This document shows positions 53,743 to 63,693 of a stretch of DNA of 64,000 bases, piece after piece. Within the stretch, counting starts at the first letter, position 1; the number at the start of each line of letters is the position of its first letter. The notes under the pieces are model-generated. The model saw only the letters and a program-made list of their open reading frames with translations, was not told the origin of the DNA and made no database searches. The stretch comes from Paraburkholderia sp. BL10I2N1 (GTDB lineage: Bacteria; Pseudomonadota; Gammaproteobacteria; Burkholderiales; Burkholderiaceae), in contig NZ_SNWA01000001.1 in assembly GCF_004361815.1 (NCBI RefSeq), positions 3,286,001 to 3,350,000 on the forward strand, written 5' to 3'. The translations under genes and the position numbers were made by a program.

Positions 53743-55335
53743 ATGTCTATTACCGGCGAAATGCTGATTGGCCGTCAGGCGGTGCGCGGCGACGAAAAGC
53801 CTTTACGCGCTTTTAATCCCGCTACAGGTTCCGACATCGCTGAGCCCGTATTCGGTAGCGGAACAGTTGCGAACGTGCACGAGGCCTGCGAACTGGCCGC
53901 GAAGGCGTTCGACCCGTACCGGCAACTGCCGCTTGCGACGCGCGCCGAGTTTCTGGAACGCATTGCAGACGGCATCACGGCGCTCGGTGACGTATTGATC
54001 CAACGTGCGCATGAAGAGTCGGGGCTGCCAAAAGCGCGTCTCGAAGGTGAGCGCGGTCGCACGACGGGCCAGCTCAAGCTGTTTGCACAAGTCGTGCGTG
54101 CCGGTCAGTGGCTCGCCGCGACACTCGATTCGCCGCTGCCGGAGCGCAAGCCGTTGCCGCGCTCCGACCTGCGGATGCAAAAAATTCCGTTGGGCCCGGT
54201 TGCCGTGTTTGGCGCAAGCAATTTCCCGCTCGCCTTTTCGGTGGCCGGCGGCGATACCGCTGCGGCGCTCGCAGCGGGCTGCCCGGTGGTGGTGAAGGCG
54301 CATCGCGCTCACCTCGGGACCTCGGAGATGGTGGGCCGGGTCATCCAGCGCGTCGCGCGGGAAATGGATCTGCCTGAAGGCGTGTTCTCGATGATCGTGG
54401 GAGCGGGAAGCTCGGTTGGCGAAGCGCTGGTTGCACACCCGGCGATCAAGGCAGTCGGCTTCACGGGCTCGCGCGCGGGCGGTACCTCGCTGATGCGGGT
54501 CGCCGCTGCCCGCCATGAGCCGATTCCGGTGTACGCCGAAATGAGCAGCATCAACCCGGTGTTCCTCCTGCCGGGCGCGCTTGCAACTCGCGCAGACGCC
54601 ATCGCGCGCGGTTTTGTCGACTCGCTCGTGCTCGGAGCGGGGCAGTTCTGTACCAATCCGGGCCTCGCGATTGCCGTCGATAGCGACGCGCTCAAGGATT
54701 TCGTTGCGACGGCGTCTGCGGCATTGGCTGCCAAGCCGGCGCAAACCATGCTCACCGCCGGCATTCACGCGGCGTATGAGGACGGGGAGGGCAAGCTGGC
54801 CGGTACCCAGGGTGTAGAAGCTGTTGCTCACGGCACTGCGCCGACCGGACCGACGCAGGCGCGCGCTGCACTGTTCGTCACGGATGCCCGGACCTTTCTT
54901 TCGACCCCGGCGCTGGAAGATGAAGTTTTTGGCCCTGCGTCGACGATCGTGCGCTGCAAGGATGAACAGGAGTTGCTGGAGGTGGCTGAGCATTTTGCCG
55001 GCCAGCTCACCGCCACGTTGCAGATGAGCGGCGGCGATCTGTCTGCCGCACGAAAGCTGGTTCCAGTTCTGGAGCGCAAAGCCGGACGCATTCTGATCAA
55101 CGGTTTTCCGACGGGTGTCGAAGTTTCGCACGCGATGGTGCATGGCGGTCCGTTCCCCGCCACGTCCGATAGCCGGGTGACTTCAGTCGGGACGACGTCG
55201 ATTGAGCGTTTCCTGCGCCCGGTGTGTTATCAGGATTTCCCGGCTGACCTGTTGCCCGAGGCATTGGCCGACAGCAACCCGCTGGAGTTGTGGCGCCGCG
55301 TGGATGGGGAAATCACGCGCAGCCGGGCGTCGTAG
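53743..55335 (+). CDS. 2,5-dioxovalerate (2-oxoglutarate semialdehyde) dehydrogenase
   Basis: The 530-residue aldehyde dehydrogenase is of the NADP-dependent KGSADH type. It has [21 protein letters not shown] (cofactor binding), [30 protein letters not shown] (general-base Glu) and [14 protein letters not shown] (catalytic cysteine). It oxidises 2-oxoglutarate semialdehyde to 2-oxoglutarate, the last step of the oxidative uronate/aldarate route. It faces the GntR gene tail to tail, with a strong terminator between them. Confidence 0.88.
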   Translation: MSITGEMLIGRQAVRGDEKPLRAFNPATGSDIAEPVFGSGTVANVHEACELAAKAFDPYRQLPLATRAEFLERIADGITALGDVLIQRAHEESGLPKARLEGERGRTTGQLKLFAQVVRAGQWLAATLDSPLPERKPLPRSDLRMQKIPLGPVAVFGASNFPLAFSVAGGDTAAALAAGCPVVVKAHRAHLGTSEMVGRVIQRVAREMDLPEGVFSMIVGAGSSVGEALVAHPAIKAVGFTGSRAGGTSLMRVAAARHEPIPVYAEMSSINPVFLLPGALATRADAIARGFVDSLVLGAGQFCTNPGLAIAVDSDALKDFVATASAALAAKPAQTMLTAGIHAAYEDGEGKLAGTQGVEAVAHGTAPTGPTQARAALFVTDARTFLSTPALEDEVFGPASTIVRCKDEQELLEVAEHFAGQLTATLQMSGGDLSAARKLVPVLERKAGRILINGFPTGVEVSHAMVHGGPFPATSDSRVTSVGTTSIERFLRPVCYQDFPADLLPEALADSNPLELWRRVDGEITRSRAS

Positions 55336-55360
55336 CTCGGTGTCCTGAATGAACAGACAG

Positions 55361-55390
55361 AAATGGCCGGGATTCCCGGCCATTTTCTTT
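55361..55390. terminator. Bidirectional rho-independent terminator
   Basis: AAATGGCCGGG (55361-55371) pairs with CCCGGCCATTT (55375-55385) around a 3-base loop, with TTTTCTTT after it. It separates the converging dehydrogenase and gntR genes. Confidence 0.88.
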
Positions 55391-55413
55391 ATGACTTCAT
55401 CAACAGTCAGTCG

Positions 55414-56157
55414 TCAGGTGTTCGCTTCGGCGGCTTCGTTGGCACGCCGCAGGCGCTCACGGCTGTTCGACAGGTGCATGCGCATTGCCGCCCGCGCGCC
55501 TTCTGCGTCGCGCCGGGTGATTGCTTCAAGGATGCTTTCGTGCTCGAGATTCACCAGCGTGAGGTAGGCGTCGGGGTCCGCGTGGGCGATGCCGGCTGAG
55601 TCGAGACGCTTGCGCGGAATCAGCGCACTGCCAATCTGCGTAAGGATGTCGACGAAATACCGGTTGCCCGTCGCGCGTGCGAGGGAGGTGTGAAACTGGA
55701 GATCGGCTTCGACGCTGTCGCGGCCGTTACGGCGTGTGGCCTCGATCGCGTCGAGCGCTGCGCGCATACGCGCGATATCTTCCGGTTGCGCACGTTGGGC
55801 GGCAAGACCTGCGCATTCCGTTTCCAGGCTGATGCGCAACTCGAGGACGGACAGGACATCCTGCAAGGTTGTCGCCGGCACCATCTCGATACCGAGCTTT
55901 TCACGCGGCGGCTCCAGTACAAAGCTGCCGATGCCGTGCCGCGTCTCGATGATCTTGCCCGCCTGCAGGCGTGAAATCGCTTCGCGGATAACGGTGCGAC
56001 TCACGCTCAGCGTGACCATCAGTTGCGACTCGGTCGGTAGCTTGTCGCCGGGTTTCAGGACGTTGGACGCAATCTGCTCGGTGACGTAGTTGACGACAAA
56101 CTCGGCCAGGTTACGGGCGCGTCGTGGCGGTGAGGTGGAAACCGCAGGTGTTGCCAT
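55414..56157 (-). CDS. FCD-type GntR regulator of uronate/aldarate genes
   Basis: The 247-residue protein has an N-terminal winged helix (VVNYVTEQIASNVLKPGDKLPTESQLMVTLSVSRTVIREAISRLQAGKIIETRHGIGSFV) and a C-terminal FCD domain (LELRISLETECAGLAAQRA, DLQFHTSLARATGNRYF, NLEHESILEAITRRDAEGARAAMRMHL). The FCD histidines and acidic residues would bind a metal and an acid effector. It is encoded in the middle of the uronate cluster and is the obvious candidate to bind the palindromes near udh, kdgD and garD. It probably controls its own promoter near 56208. Confidence 0.88.
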   Translation of the reverse strand: MATPAVSTSPPRRARNLAEFVVNYVTEQIASNVLKPGDKLPTESQLMVTLSVSRTVIREAISRLQAGKIIETRHGIGSFVLEPPREKLGIEMVPATTLQDVLSVLELRISLETECAGLAAQRAQPEDIARMRAALDAIEATRRNGRDSVEADLQFHTSLARATGNRYFVDILTQIGSALIPRKRLDSAGIAHADPDAYLTLVNLEHESILEAITRRDAEGARAAMRMHLSNSRERLRRANEAAEANT

Positions 56158-56207
56158 CGAAAACGCTCCTCAAATCAAATAGTTGCTGTACTTCGTGTTT
56201 TTTATTA

Positions 56208-56232
56208 TACCGTCGTCCGATGACTGATCATA
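56208..56232. promoter_or_regulatory. Possible operator upstream of the gntR gene
   Basis: ATACCGTCGTCCGATGACTG, continuing to 56232, contains GATGACTGAT, which also occurs before the oxovalerate dehydrogenase at 53704. It is weaker than the TACG-N4-CGTA sites. Confidence 0.35.
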
Positions 56233-56323
56233 CTGCGCGTGGGTGGGGAACGGCGGGATTGATTGCCAGGATCTCCGGCCTCATCCTGGCCTTTTCAAGG
56301 AAAGCGCCAGCGGCGGGTTCAGC

Positions 56324-57673
56324 CTACGCCTGACGCAGTTCGACCCGCTTGATGTCCTTCACGATCACGAGGTAACTGAACACAGTGAGCAACGCATTGA
56401 GTCCGACGAAAACCAGCGCGCCATTGAACGATCCGGTTTTTGCGACGAGGTAGCCGATCACGATCGGCGTCACGATCCCGGCAATATTGCCGAACATGTT
56501 GAAGATCGAGCCCGACAGGCCGATCGCTTCTTTCGGCGACGTATCGGCGACAACCGCCCAGCCCAGTGCCCCTACGCCTTTGCCGAAGAACGCAAGGGAC
56601 ATGAGTGCAACGACGATCCAGTCTGCGGTGACGTAGTTGCAGCCGATGATGCACACGGACAACAGCATGCCGCCGACAATCGGCACCTTGCGCGCAACCG
56701 TGAGCGAATGCCCATGACGGATGAGCGAGTCCGACAGGATGCCGCCGAGCACGCCCCCGGAAAAGCCGCAGATGGCGGGCAGCGACGCGACGAGACCTGC
56801 CTGCAGGATTGTCATCCCGCGCGCCTGAACGAGATAAATCGGAAACCAGGTAAGGAAGAAGTAGGTCAGGACGTTGATGCAATACTGGGCAAGGTACACG
56901 CCGAGCAGCATCCGGTTGCTCAGCAACCGGCGCACGAGCGCCCAGCCGCTGTTTTGTGCGCCAACACCGGGCGCTGCTTTTTTCTGCCCATTCGCGACGC
57001 CGCCGCCCTGCTCGATATAGTCGAGTTCAGCGCGGTTGACCCGCGGGTGATCCGCGGGATTTTTCATCACCTTCAGCCAGGTGAGCGCGAGCACCAGGCC
57101 GCCAGCCCCCATCACCAGATAGACCTCGTGCCAGCCGAACGCGTGCGTGAGCCAGGCCATCAGCGGCGTAAATACCACTGCCGCGAAGTATTGAGCCGAG
57201 TTGAAAACGGCGGACGCAGTGCCACGCTCGGAGGTTGGGAACCAGCTCGCGACGACTTTGGCGTTGGCGGGGAACGCAGGAGATTCGGCCGCACCCATCG
57301 CGAAGCGTAAGACGAACAATGCGGTGACCGCCGCGGCAGCGCTGCCCAACAAACCGATCGAGCTTTGCAACAGGGTGAACAGGGACCAGAGAAAGATGCT
57401 TGCGGCGTAGACGCGGCGCGCGCCGAAACGGTCAAGCAGCCATCCGGCCGGCAACTGGGAGAGTACATAGGCCCAGCTGAATGCAGAGAAGATGTAACCC
57501 ATCTTGATAGCATCGAGGCCGAATTCGCCGCGCATGGCGGACCCGGTGACGGACAGGGTTGCCCGGTCGGCGTAATTGAACGTCGTAATGACAAAGATCA
57601 GCAGCAGGATCGTATAGCGGACGTTCGTGCGCTTCGCGATGTCGGCGGGGTTCGCCGTTTGGCTCGTTTCCAT
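56324..57673 (-). CDS. gudP: MFS D-glucarate/galactarate transporter (GudP-like)
   Basis: The 449-residue MFS protein begins TNVRYTILLLIFVITTFNYADRATLSVTGS, then LPAGWLLDRFGARRVYAASI, MGAAESPAFPANAKVVASWFPTSERGTASAVFNSAQYFAAV and CVIGCN-like later segments. This is the GudP/GarP pattern for aldarate uptake. The start at 57673 (METSQTANPAD) fits the family better than the extended frame. It lies downstream of kdgD on the same strand, with a terminator between them. Confidence 0.85.
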   Translation of the reverse strand: METSQTANPADIAKRTNVRYTILLLIFVITTFNYADRATLSVTGSAMRGEFGLDAIKMGYIFSAFSWAYVLSQLPAGWLLDRFGARRVYAASIFLWSLFTLLQSSIGLLGSAAAAVTALFVLRFAMGAAESPAFPANAKVVASWFPTSERGTASAVFNSAQYFAAVVFTPLMAWLTHAFGWHEVYLVMGAGGLVLALTWLKVMKNPADHPRVNRAELDYIEQGGGVANGQKKAAPGVGAQNSGWALVRRLLSNRMLLGVYLAQYCINVLTYFFLTWFPIYLVQARGMTILQAGLVASLPAICGFSGGVLGGILSDSLIRHGHSLTVARKVPIVGGMLLSVCIIGCNYVTADWIVVALMSLAFFGKGVGALGWAVVADTSPKEAIGLSGSIFNMFGNIAGIVTPIVIGYLVAKTGSFNGALVFVGLNALLTVFSYLVIVKDIKRVELRQA

Positions 57674-57819
57674 GATGATCTCCTGAAATCCGGACATGGG
57701 AGAAAAGCTCCCGAGCTTCGATGTGTTCTGGCAGACGGCCTGTACGAACCATCCCTCTGTAAAAAACGCTGAGTGCTTACCTGCGGGCAATCTGGACGGC
57801 CGCGCCTCGCACGCGCAAA

Positions 57820-57851
57820 AATGCCCGGCAACGTTTCCGTTCCGGGCGTTT
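57820..57851 (-). terminator. Terminator between kdgD and gudP
   Basis: On the minus strand, AACGCCCGG pairs with CCGGGCATT around a 14-base loop and is followed by TTTTTG. It lies about 60 bases after the kdgD stop, so gudP probably has its own promoter or receives read-through. Confidence 0.75.
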
Positions 57852-57913
57852 CAGGTCGCCACGATGCGGGCGCGGTAAGTCGCGCGCGGGCAGGCTCTTG
57901 CGTCCAGCTGTAC

Positions 57914-58831
57914 CTACTGGGCGCCCAGCTTCTTGATGAGCGCGTCCAGTTGGCTCATTTCGTCCTCGGTCAGGTCGGTCAACGGTGCGCGCACCGGACC
58001 TGCGCTATGACCGACCAGCTTCGCCCCCGCCTTCACGATGCTGACCGCGTATCCCGCGCGACGATTGCGGATGGCCAGATAGGGCAGGAAGAATTCGTCG
58101 ATCAGCTTGCCCGTCGTTTCGTGGTCGTTGGCTGCAATCGCGCGGTAGAAATCCATCGCGGTCTTCGGGATGAAGTTGAACACCGCCGACGAATACACCG
58201 GAACGCCAAGTGCCTTATAGGCAGCGGCGTAGACCTCTGCCGTCGGCAGGCCGCCGAGGTACGAGAAGCGCTCGCCGAGGCGGCGACGGATCGTCACCAT
58301 GTTCTCGATCTCGCCCACGCCGTCCTTGAAGCCGATCAGGTTCGGGCAGCGATCGGCCAGGCGTTCGAGCATATCGGCGTTGAGCTTCGAGTTCGCGCGG
58401 TTGTAGATGATCACGCCCATCTTCGGCACCGACTTGCACACCTCTTCGGCGTGCGCGGCGATGCCTTCCTGGCTTGCTTCGGTGAGATAGTGGGGCATCA
58501 GCAGGATGCCGTTTGCGCCGCTGCGCTCGGCTTCCTGAGCGTAGGCGATCGCGACGCGCGTCGGGCCGCCCGCGCCAGCGATGATCGGCACCTTGCCCTT
58601 GCAGACTTCAGTGGCGGTGCGCACGACGTTCGAATAGTCGCTGTGCGTCAGCGAGAAGAATTCGCCCGTGCCGCCTGCGACGAACAGCGCGGAGGCGCCG
58701 TACGGCGCGAGCCATTCGAGTCGCTCGGCATAGGTGTCGGCGCGGAAGTCGCTCTTTTCATCGAAGTCGGTGACGGGAAAGGAGAGAAGGCCTTCGGAAA
58801 CGATCTGCTTGAGTTCTTGCGGTGTCGTCAT
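57914..58831 (-). CDS. kdgD: 5-dehydro-4-deoxyglucarate dehydratase
   Basis: The 305-residue DapA-superfamily protein has [40 protein letters not shown], the tyrosine in [11 protein letters not shown] and the Schiff-base lysine in [14 protein letters not shown]. KdgD converts 5-keto-4-deoxy-D-glucarate to 2-oxoglutarate semialdehyde with loss of water and CO2. It is divergent from garD with 205 bases between. An operator-like palindrome lies 45 bases upstream of its start. Confidence 0.92.
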   Translation of the reverse strand: MTTPQELKQIVSEGLLSFPVTDFDEKSDFRADTYAERLEWLAPYGASALFVAGGTGEFFSLTHSDYSNVVRTATEVCKGKVPIIAGAGGPTRVAIAYAQEAERSGANGILLMPHYLTEASQEGIAAHAEEVCKSVPKMGVIIYNRANSKLNADMLERLADRCPNLIGFKDGVGEIENMVTIRRRLGERFSYLGGLPTAEVYAAAYKALGVPVYSSAVFNFIPKTAMDFYRAIAANDHETTGKLIDEFFLPYLAIRNRRAGYAVSIVKAGAKLVGHSAGPVRAPLTDLTEDEMSQLDALIKKLGAQ

Positions 58832-58875
58832 GATTGAGTGTCCAGGGCAACAAGTTTGGTTACGTGTAGTTCTTA

Positions 58876-58887
58876 TACGTCATCGTA
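58876..58887. promoter_or_regulatory. Operator-like site 6 (kdgD side)
   Basis: TACGTCATCGTA, identical to the udh-side site at 51109, lies 45 bases upstream of the kdgD start. Confidence 0.65.
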
Positions 58888-58976
58888 CAACAAGGCGATG
58901 CGCCTATCAACCACGATTCGCGTAATAATACAGCGTATAGGGGTAAACACGAAAATGGTTTGCCACACTGATGTTG

Positions 58977-58988
58977 TAGGATGACGTA
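58977..58988. promoter_or_regulatory. Operator-like site 7 (garD side)
   Basis: TAGGATGACGTA lies in the longer context TTGTAGGATGACGTATGA, which matches the reverse complement of the kdgD-side site (TTGTACGATGACGTATAA) at 16 of 18 positions. It is 48 bases upstream of garD. Confidence 0.65.
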
Positions 58989-59036
58989 TGAATTAGCTCG
59001 GCGTGCAGGCGCCGATGCGCCAAAAGGATCGATGCA

Positions 59037-60623
59037 ATGGAACAGTCTCCGCTTTACATCCGCGTTCACCCGAACGACAACGTTGCAATTGTCGTCAACG
59101 ATGGTGTTCTGGGAGAGGGCGCAGTATTTGCCGATGGCCTGGCGCTGCGCGAGCGCGTGCCGCAAGGACACAAGGTCGCGCTGGTGGACCTCGCCGAAGG
59201 CGACGAAGTCGTGCGCTACAACGTGATCATCGGTTATGCGCTGAAGGCGCTGCCCAAGGGCAGCTGGGTCAACGAGCACGTGATTCGCATGCCCAGTCCG
59301 CCCGGCCTCGAAGATCTGCCGATCGCGACCATCCAGCCTCCGCCCATGCCGCCGCTCGAGGGCTATACGTTCGAGGGCTACCGCAACGCGGACGGCTCGG
59401 TGGGCTCGCGCAATATCCTCGCGATTACCACCACGGTGCAGTGCGTGGCAGACGTGGTCGAGCACGCGGTCAAGCGTATCAAGGCCGAACTGCTGCCGCA
59501 CTATCCGAACGTCGACGACGTGGTCGGGCTGGGGCACACCTACGGCTGTGGCGTCGCAATCGATGCCCCCGACGCGATGATCCCGATTCGCACCGTGCGC
59601 AACATCAGCCTGAATCCGAATTTCGGCGGCGAGGTGATGATGGTCAGCCTTGGCTGCGAGAAACTGCAGCCCGAGCGCCTGATGCCTCCTGGCACGATCC
59701 CCATCGTCAACACGATGGACGATGACGTCGCAGATGTCGGCGACCTCGACGCGGATCTGAACGGAGATGTCGTCGTCCTGCAGGATCAGGATCACGTGGG
59801 CTTCCAGTCGATGATCAACTCGATCATGAAGACTGCTGAAGGTCATCTGAAGCGGCTCAACAACCGGCGTCGCGAAACCTGCCCGGCATCGGATCTGGTG
59901 ATCGGTGTGCAATGCGGCGGCAGCGACGCCTTCTCCGGGTTGACTGCCAATCCCGCCGTCGGTTTCGCAACTGACCTGCTGGTGCGCGCGGGGGCGACGG
60001 TCATGTTCTCCGAAGTCACCGAAGTTCGCGATGGTGTCGAGCAACTGACGGCGCGCGCCGCCAACCCGGACGTAGCAGCGGCGATCATCCGCGAGATGCA
60101 GTGGTACGACAATTATCTCAAGCGCGGCGGCGCCGACCGCAGCGCCAACACGACACCTGGCAACAAGAAGGGCGGCCTGTCGAACATCGTCGAAAAGGCG
60201 ATGGGTTCGATCATCAAGTCGGGCAATTCGGCTATCTCAGGCGTTTTGTCTCCCGGCGAGAAGGTCCGGCAGAAAGGCTTGATCTACGCGGCGACGCCGG
60301 CAAGCGATTTCATCTGCGGCACGTTGCAACTGGCAGCCGGCATCAACCTCCACGTGTTCACTACGGGGCGCGGCACGCCGTACAGCCTGGCGGAGGTGCC
60401 CGTCATCAAGGTGGCGACGCGCTCGGACCTCGCGCGCCGCTGGCACGATCTGATGGACGTCAACGCCGGCACCATCGCGACGGGCGAGGCCACCATCGAA
60501 GACATTGGCTGGGAACTGTTTCGCCTGATGCTGGACGTGGCGAGCGGACGCAAGCAAACCTGCGCCGAGAAACTCAAGCTTCACAATGCGTTGACGCTGT
60601 TCAACCCGGCGCCGGTGACCTGA
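59037..60623 (+). CDS. garD: Galactarate dehydratase
   Basis: The 528-residue protein of the UxaA/GarD family has an N-terminal SAF domain ([21 protein letters not shown]) and the main domains [47 protein letters not shown] and [20 protein letters not shown]. It dehydrates galactarate (meso-galactarate) to 5-keto-4-deoxyglucarate, the substrate of KdgD next door. The ATG at 59037 follows AAAAGGATC. The sequence is complete. Confidence 0.92.
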   Translation: MEQSPLYIRVHPNDNVAIVVNDGVLGEGAVFADGLALRERVPQGHKVALVDLAEGDEVVRYNVIIGYALKALPKGSWVNEHVIRMPSPPGLEDLPIATIQPPPMPPLEGYTFEGYRNADGSVGSRNILAITTTVQCVADVVEHAVKRIKAELLPHYPNVDDVVGLGHTYGCGVAIDAPDAMIPIRTVRNISLNPNFGGEVMMVSLGCEKLQPERLMPPGTIPIVNTMDDDVADVGDLDADLNGDVVVLQDQDHVGFQSMINSIMKTAEGHLKRLNNRRRETCPASDLVIGVQCGGSDAFSGLTANPAVGFATDLLVRAGATVMFSEVTEVRDGVEQLTARAANPDVAAAIIREMQWYDNYLKRGGADRSANTTPGNKKGGLSNIVEKAMGSIIKSGNSAISGVLSPGEKVRQKGLIYAATPASDFICGTLQLAAGINLHVFTTGRGTPYSLAEVPVIKVATRSDLARRWHDLMDVNAGTIATGEATIEDIGWELFRLMLDVASGRKQTCAEKLKLHNALTLFNPAPVT

Positions 60624-60710
60624 TGTTCGCGCAGGCGCGCGTGATACCTGGCAGGTGTACCGATATCCCTGGCGGCGCGCCCACCACGACATGACGATGC
60701 GTCGCGACCG

Positions 60711-61415
60711 TTACGGATCTGAAACGCCGACACTGGCCGCGCGCAACCGGTCGAAATCCAGAATGACGATCTCCCCGAACTTCAGGCTCAATATGCGTTG
60801 ACTCTCGAGGTTCTTGAGCAACTGATTCGTGGTCTGTCGCGACAGGGACACCATTGAAGCGAGACTGTCTTGCGAGAGCCTTATCCGGCTCTGCGTGGCG
60901 TTGAGGCCGCCATAACCTCCCGCGATCATCAACAGACGGTTCGCCACGCGCTGCGCCGCGGGCAACACTGCCATCGCTTCGGTGTTCTCGAACGAAACCC
61001 GAAGTCTTTGCGCCATCAACAACGCAAAATCGCGCCAATAGTGCGGCGTGGATTCGAGCAGACTACGGAGCGCGGTCTCGGGTACGTGCAGCAAAAGCGT
61101 CCTGCTGATCGCGGTGGCGTCGTGCGGACGTGGCAGCCCATCGAACAGCGAGATTTCCCCCACCCATGCAGTCGGTCCGAGTACCGCGATCAACGCCTCC
61201 TTCCCGTCCACCCCGACTGTGCCGATAGCCAGTGCGCCGCCCAGCACGGCGTACAGGCCAGACGACTGTTCGCCGCGTCGATACAGGAAGTGGCCTTTTT
61301 CCAGCCGGAGCAGGCTGGCATGACTGACCAGATCGTCGCGCAACTCGACGGGCAGGCCGCGGAACCACGGAGTCGTTTCGGGTTGCGACCGGTAGCGGTG
61401 CAGGCTGGATTCCAT
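60711..61415 (-). CDS. Crp/Fnr family regulator
   Basis: The 234-residue protein has an N-terminal cyclic-nucleotide-binding-like beta roll (LLRLEKGHFLYRRGEQSSGLYAVLGG, WVGEISLFDGLPRPHDATA) and a C-terminal winged helix (IRLSQDSLASMVSLSRQTTNQLLKNLESQRILSL). It lacks the N-terminal cysteines of FNR, so it is probably not an iron-sulfur oxygen sensor. It is divergent from a class II aldolase gene with 190 bases between and may regulate it. Confidence 0.87.
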   Translation of the reverse strand: MESSLHRYRSQPETTPWFRGLPVELRDDLVSHASLLRLEKGHFLYRRGEQSSGLYAVLGGALAIGTVGVDGKEALIAVLGPTAWVGEISLFDGLPRPHDATAISRTLLLHVPETALRSLLESTPHYWRDFALLMAQRLRVSFENTEAMAVLPAAQRVANRLLMIAGGYGGLNATQSRIRLSQDSLASMVSLSRQTTNQLLKNLESQRILSLKFGEIVILDFDRLRAASVGVSDP

Positions 61416-61605
61416 AGGCGCTTCGACCTGTCGGGTATCGGACAGATTTTAGGCGGGTTTAGGGACATCATGTGGGCACGCATCCGACGACCCGCTTGCG
61501 ATGGCACGTGACGTACCTCGTTGCGTTGTACGGATCGCGTTTGCCATCGCAGCGTGTCACCTCGGGTTAATCCATTGCCTGAATCATCGAACAAGGAGCG
61601 TCGAC

Positions 61606-62373
61606 ATGATCTCATCTGATGTAAGCCTGAAGAACGATGTATCGCCTGCCGAATGGGAAGCGCGAGTCAATCTCGCAGCGGCGTACCGCCTCACTGCGCT
61701 GTTTGGCTGGGACGACCTCGTGTTTACGCACATCTCGGTGCGCGTGCCTGGCCCGGATCACCATTTCCTGATCAACCCGTACGGCATGATGTTCGACGAG
61801 ATCACGGCGTCCTCGCTGGTCAAGGTCGATCTCGACGGCCGCAAGGTTTCCGCGTCGCCGTATGACGTCAATCCGGCCGGCTTCACGATCCATAGCGCGG
61901 TGCATGCGGCGCGCGAAGACGCCCTTTGCGTGATGCACGTCCACTCGATCAACGGCGTCGCCGTGTCGGCGCAGGAAGCGGGGCTGCTGCCGCTGTCTCA
62001 GCAGTCTCTGGCCGTGCTGGCGTCCCTCGGCTACCACGACTACGAGGGCATCGCACTCAATGAAGGCGAGAAGCCTCGCCTCGTTCGCGACCTGGGAAGC
62101 AACACTTACCTGATGCTGCGCAATCACGGCCTGCTGACCGTTGGCGGGACGCCAGCGGACGCCTTCGTCGCGATGTACTTCTTCGAAGCGGCTTGCATGA
62201 TCCAGGTGCGTGCCCAGGCGGGCGGCGCAAAGCTGCTTCCCATTGCGCAGCCGATACTCGAAGGCATCAAACAGCAGATCGGGCAGGTGACGAGGGGTGT
62301 CAGCCCTGGAGCGTTGGTATGGCCCGGGCTGCTGCGTCGGCTCGATCGCCGCAACCCCGGCTATGCGGACTAG
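61606..62373 (+). CDS. Class II aldolase/adducin family protein
   Basis: The 255-residue protein has the family layout: WDDLVFTHISVRVP, FLINPYGMMFDEITASSLVKVDLDG and IHSAVHAAREDALCVMHVHSINGVAVSA, which includes two metal-binding histidines (HVH). RNHGLLTVGGTPADAFVAMYF supplies the third. Members are aldolases, epimerases or decarboxylases. The start at 61606 follows AAGGAGCG. It is followed by a ketopantoate-reductase-like gene and an alcohol dehydrogenase in the same direction. The substrate is unknown. Confidence 0.85.
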   Translation: MISSDVSLKNDVSPAEWEARVNLAAAYRLTALFGWDDLVFTHISVRVPGPDHHFLINPYGMMFDEITASSLVKVDLDGRKVSASPYDVNPAGFTIHSAVHAAREDALCVMHVHSINGVAVSAQEAGLLPLSQQSLAVLASLGYHDYEGIALNEGEKPRLVRDLGSNTYLMLRNHGLLTVGGTPADAFVAMYFFEAACMIQVRAQAGGAKLLPIAQPILEGIKQQIGQVTRGVSPGALVWPGLLRRLDRRNPGYAD

Positions 62374-62495
62374 TCGTGTCGATTGGCACGCGCCGCGCGA
62401 TTGCGATGCGCGGCGCGAACGGCGGGAGCGCATTGGGCGAGGTCAGCCGGTTCGACGCAACGCCGATGTCAAGACCAGGTCACTTGAGAAACGGT

Positions 62496-63539
62496 ATGGC
62501 GAAAATCTGTATCTACGGCGCGGGTTCCATCGGCTGCTATATCGGCGGACGGCTTCTTGCCGGGGGAAGCGAAGTCAGTTTTGTTGGGCGTGCGCGCATC
62601 GGCGACCAGTTGCGCCGGCAAGGCCTCATGCTGTCGCAGTACGACGATCGCCGCTGGCATGTGCCGCCGGAGCGGATCGACGTATCGACGGACGGAGCGA
62701 CGGCCGCCGCAGCTGATCTCGTGCTGGTGACCGTCAAGTCTGCCGCGACACCGGCGGCCGCGGCAGAACTGGCGAACGTGCTTCGCCCCGGCACCATTGT
62801 CGTCAGCTTCCAGAACGGAATCGGCAACGCGGACGTGCTGCGCGCCGCGCTCCCGCAAAACACGGTGCTGGAGGGCATGGTGCCGTTCAATGTCGTCGAA
62901 CGCGGCCCCGGCGCATTTCATCAGGGTTCAGCGGGCGAACTGGAGATCAGGCATGCGCCGGCCTTGCAGCCGTTCGTCGACGAGTTCAGGAAAGCGGGGC
63001 TGCCGCTGACCCAGCACGCCGACATGCTGCCGGTACAGTGGGCGAAACTGCTGCTCAATCTCAACAATGCCATCAACGCGCTATCGAACCGGCCTTTGAA
63101 GGAAGAGCTCTCGCAACGCCCCTACCGGATCTGTCTTGCCATGGCGCAGAAGGAGGCGCTCGCGCTTCTGAAGCGGGCGAACGTGCGGCCGGCCAGGGTG
63201 ACGCCGCTTCCGGCCCGCTGGATCCCGCGTGCTCTCGGCCTGCCCGATGCATGGTTCGAGCGGTTGGGCTGCGCGATGCTGACCATCGATCCGCTCGCGC
63301 GCTCGTCGATGTCCGACGATCTGGCGGCGGGACGCGCCACGGAAATCGACTGGATAAACGGCGAAGTCGTGCGCCTTGCCCAACGCCTCGGGCGGACGGC
63401 GCCGGTGAACGAGCGGCTATGCGCGCTCGTGAGGGAAGCCGAGCGATGCGACGTGCGTCCGTCATGGCCGGGCGACGCGCTGCTGGCCGAACTGCGGGCG
63501 GCGGTGAGTGCCCCTTCGGCGTGGCACGACGGGAACTGA
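62496..63539 (+). CDS. Ketopantoate reductase (ApbA/PanE) family protein
   Basis: The 347-residue protein has an N-terminal Rossmann fold (MAKICIYGAGSIGCYIGGRLL), LVTVKSAATPAAAAELA, VVSFQNGIGNADVLRA and VLEGMVPFNVVERGPG. The C-terminal helical domain (VQWAKLLLNLNNAINALSNRP) carries the lysine of the family's active site. It is longer than housekeeping PanE (about 300 residues). Its catabolic neighbours suggest a role with another 2-oxo or 2-hydroxy acid rather than pantothenate synthesis; that is inference. Confidence 0.83.
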   Translation: MAKICIYGAGSIGCYIGGRLLAGGSEVSFVGRARIGDQLRRQGLMLSQYDDRRWHVPPERIDVSTDGATAAAADLVLVTVKSAATPAAAAELANVLRPGTIVVSFQNGIGNADVLRAALPQNTVLEGMVPFNVVERGPGAFHQGSAGELEIRHAPALQPFVDEFRKAGLPLTQHADMLPVQWAKLLLNLNNAINALSNRPLKEELSQRPYRICLAMAQKEALALLKRANVRPARVTPLPARWIPRALGLPDAWFERLGCAMLTIDPLARSSMSDDLAAGRATEIDWINGEVVRLAQRLGRTAPVNERLCALVREAERCDVRPSWPGDALLAELRAAVSAPSAWHDGN

Positions 63540-63693
63540 ATGCCCGCGAACGACGACCCGGAATCGGCCTGGCTTGCCGAACATCCCATCGAACATGGCG
63601 TAAGCTGAGCGCTTGACCGGTTGATGGCGTTGGCGGCGAACCTGCGAACGGGGTCGGTCAACCCGCGTTCGCGTCTTTCAAGGGAAGAAAGCG

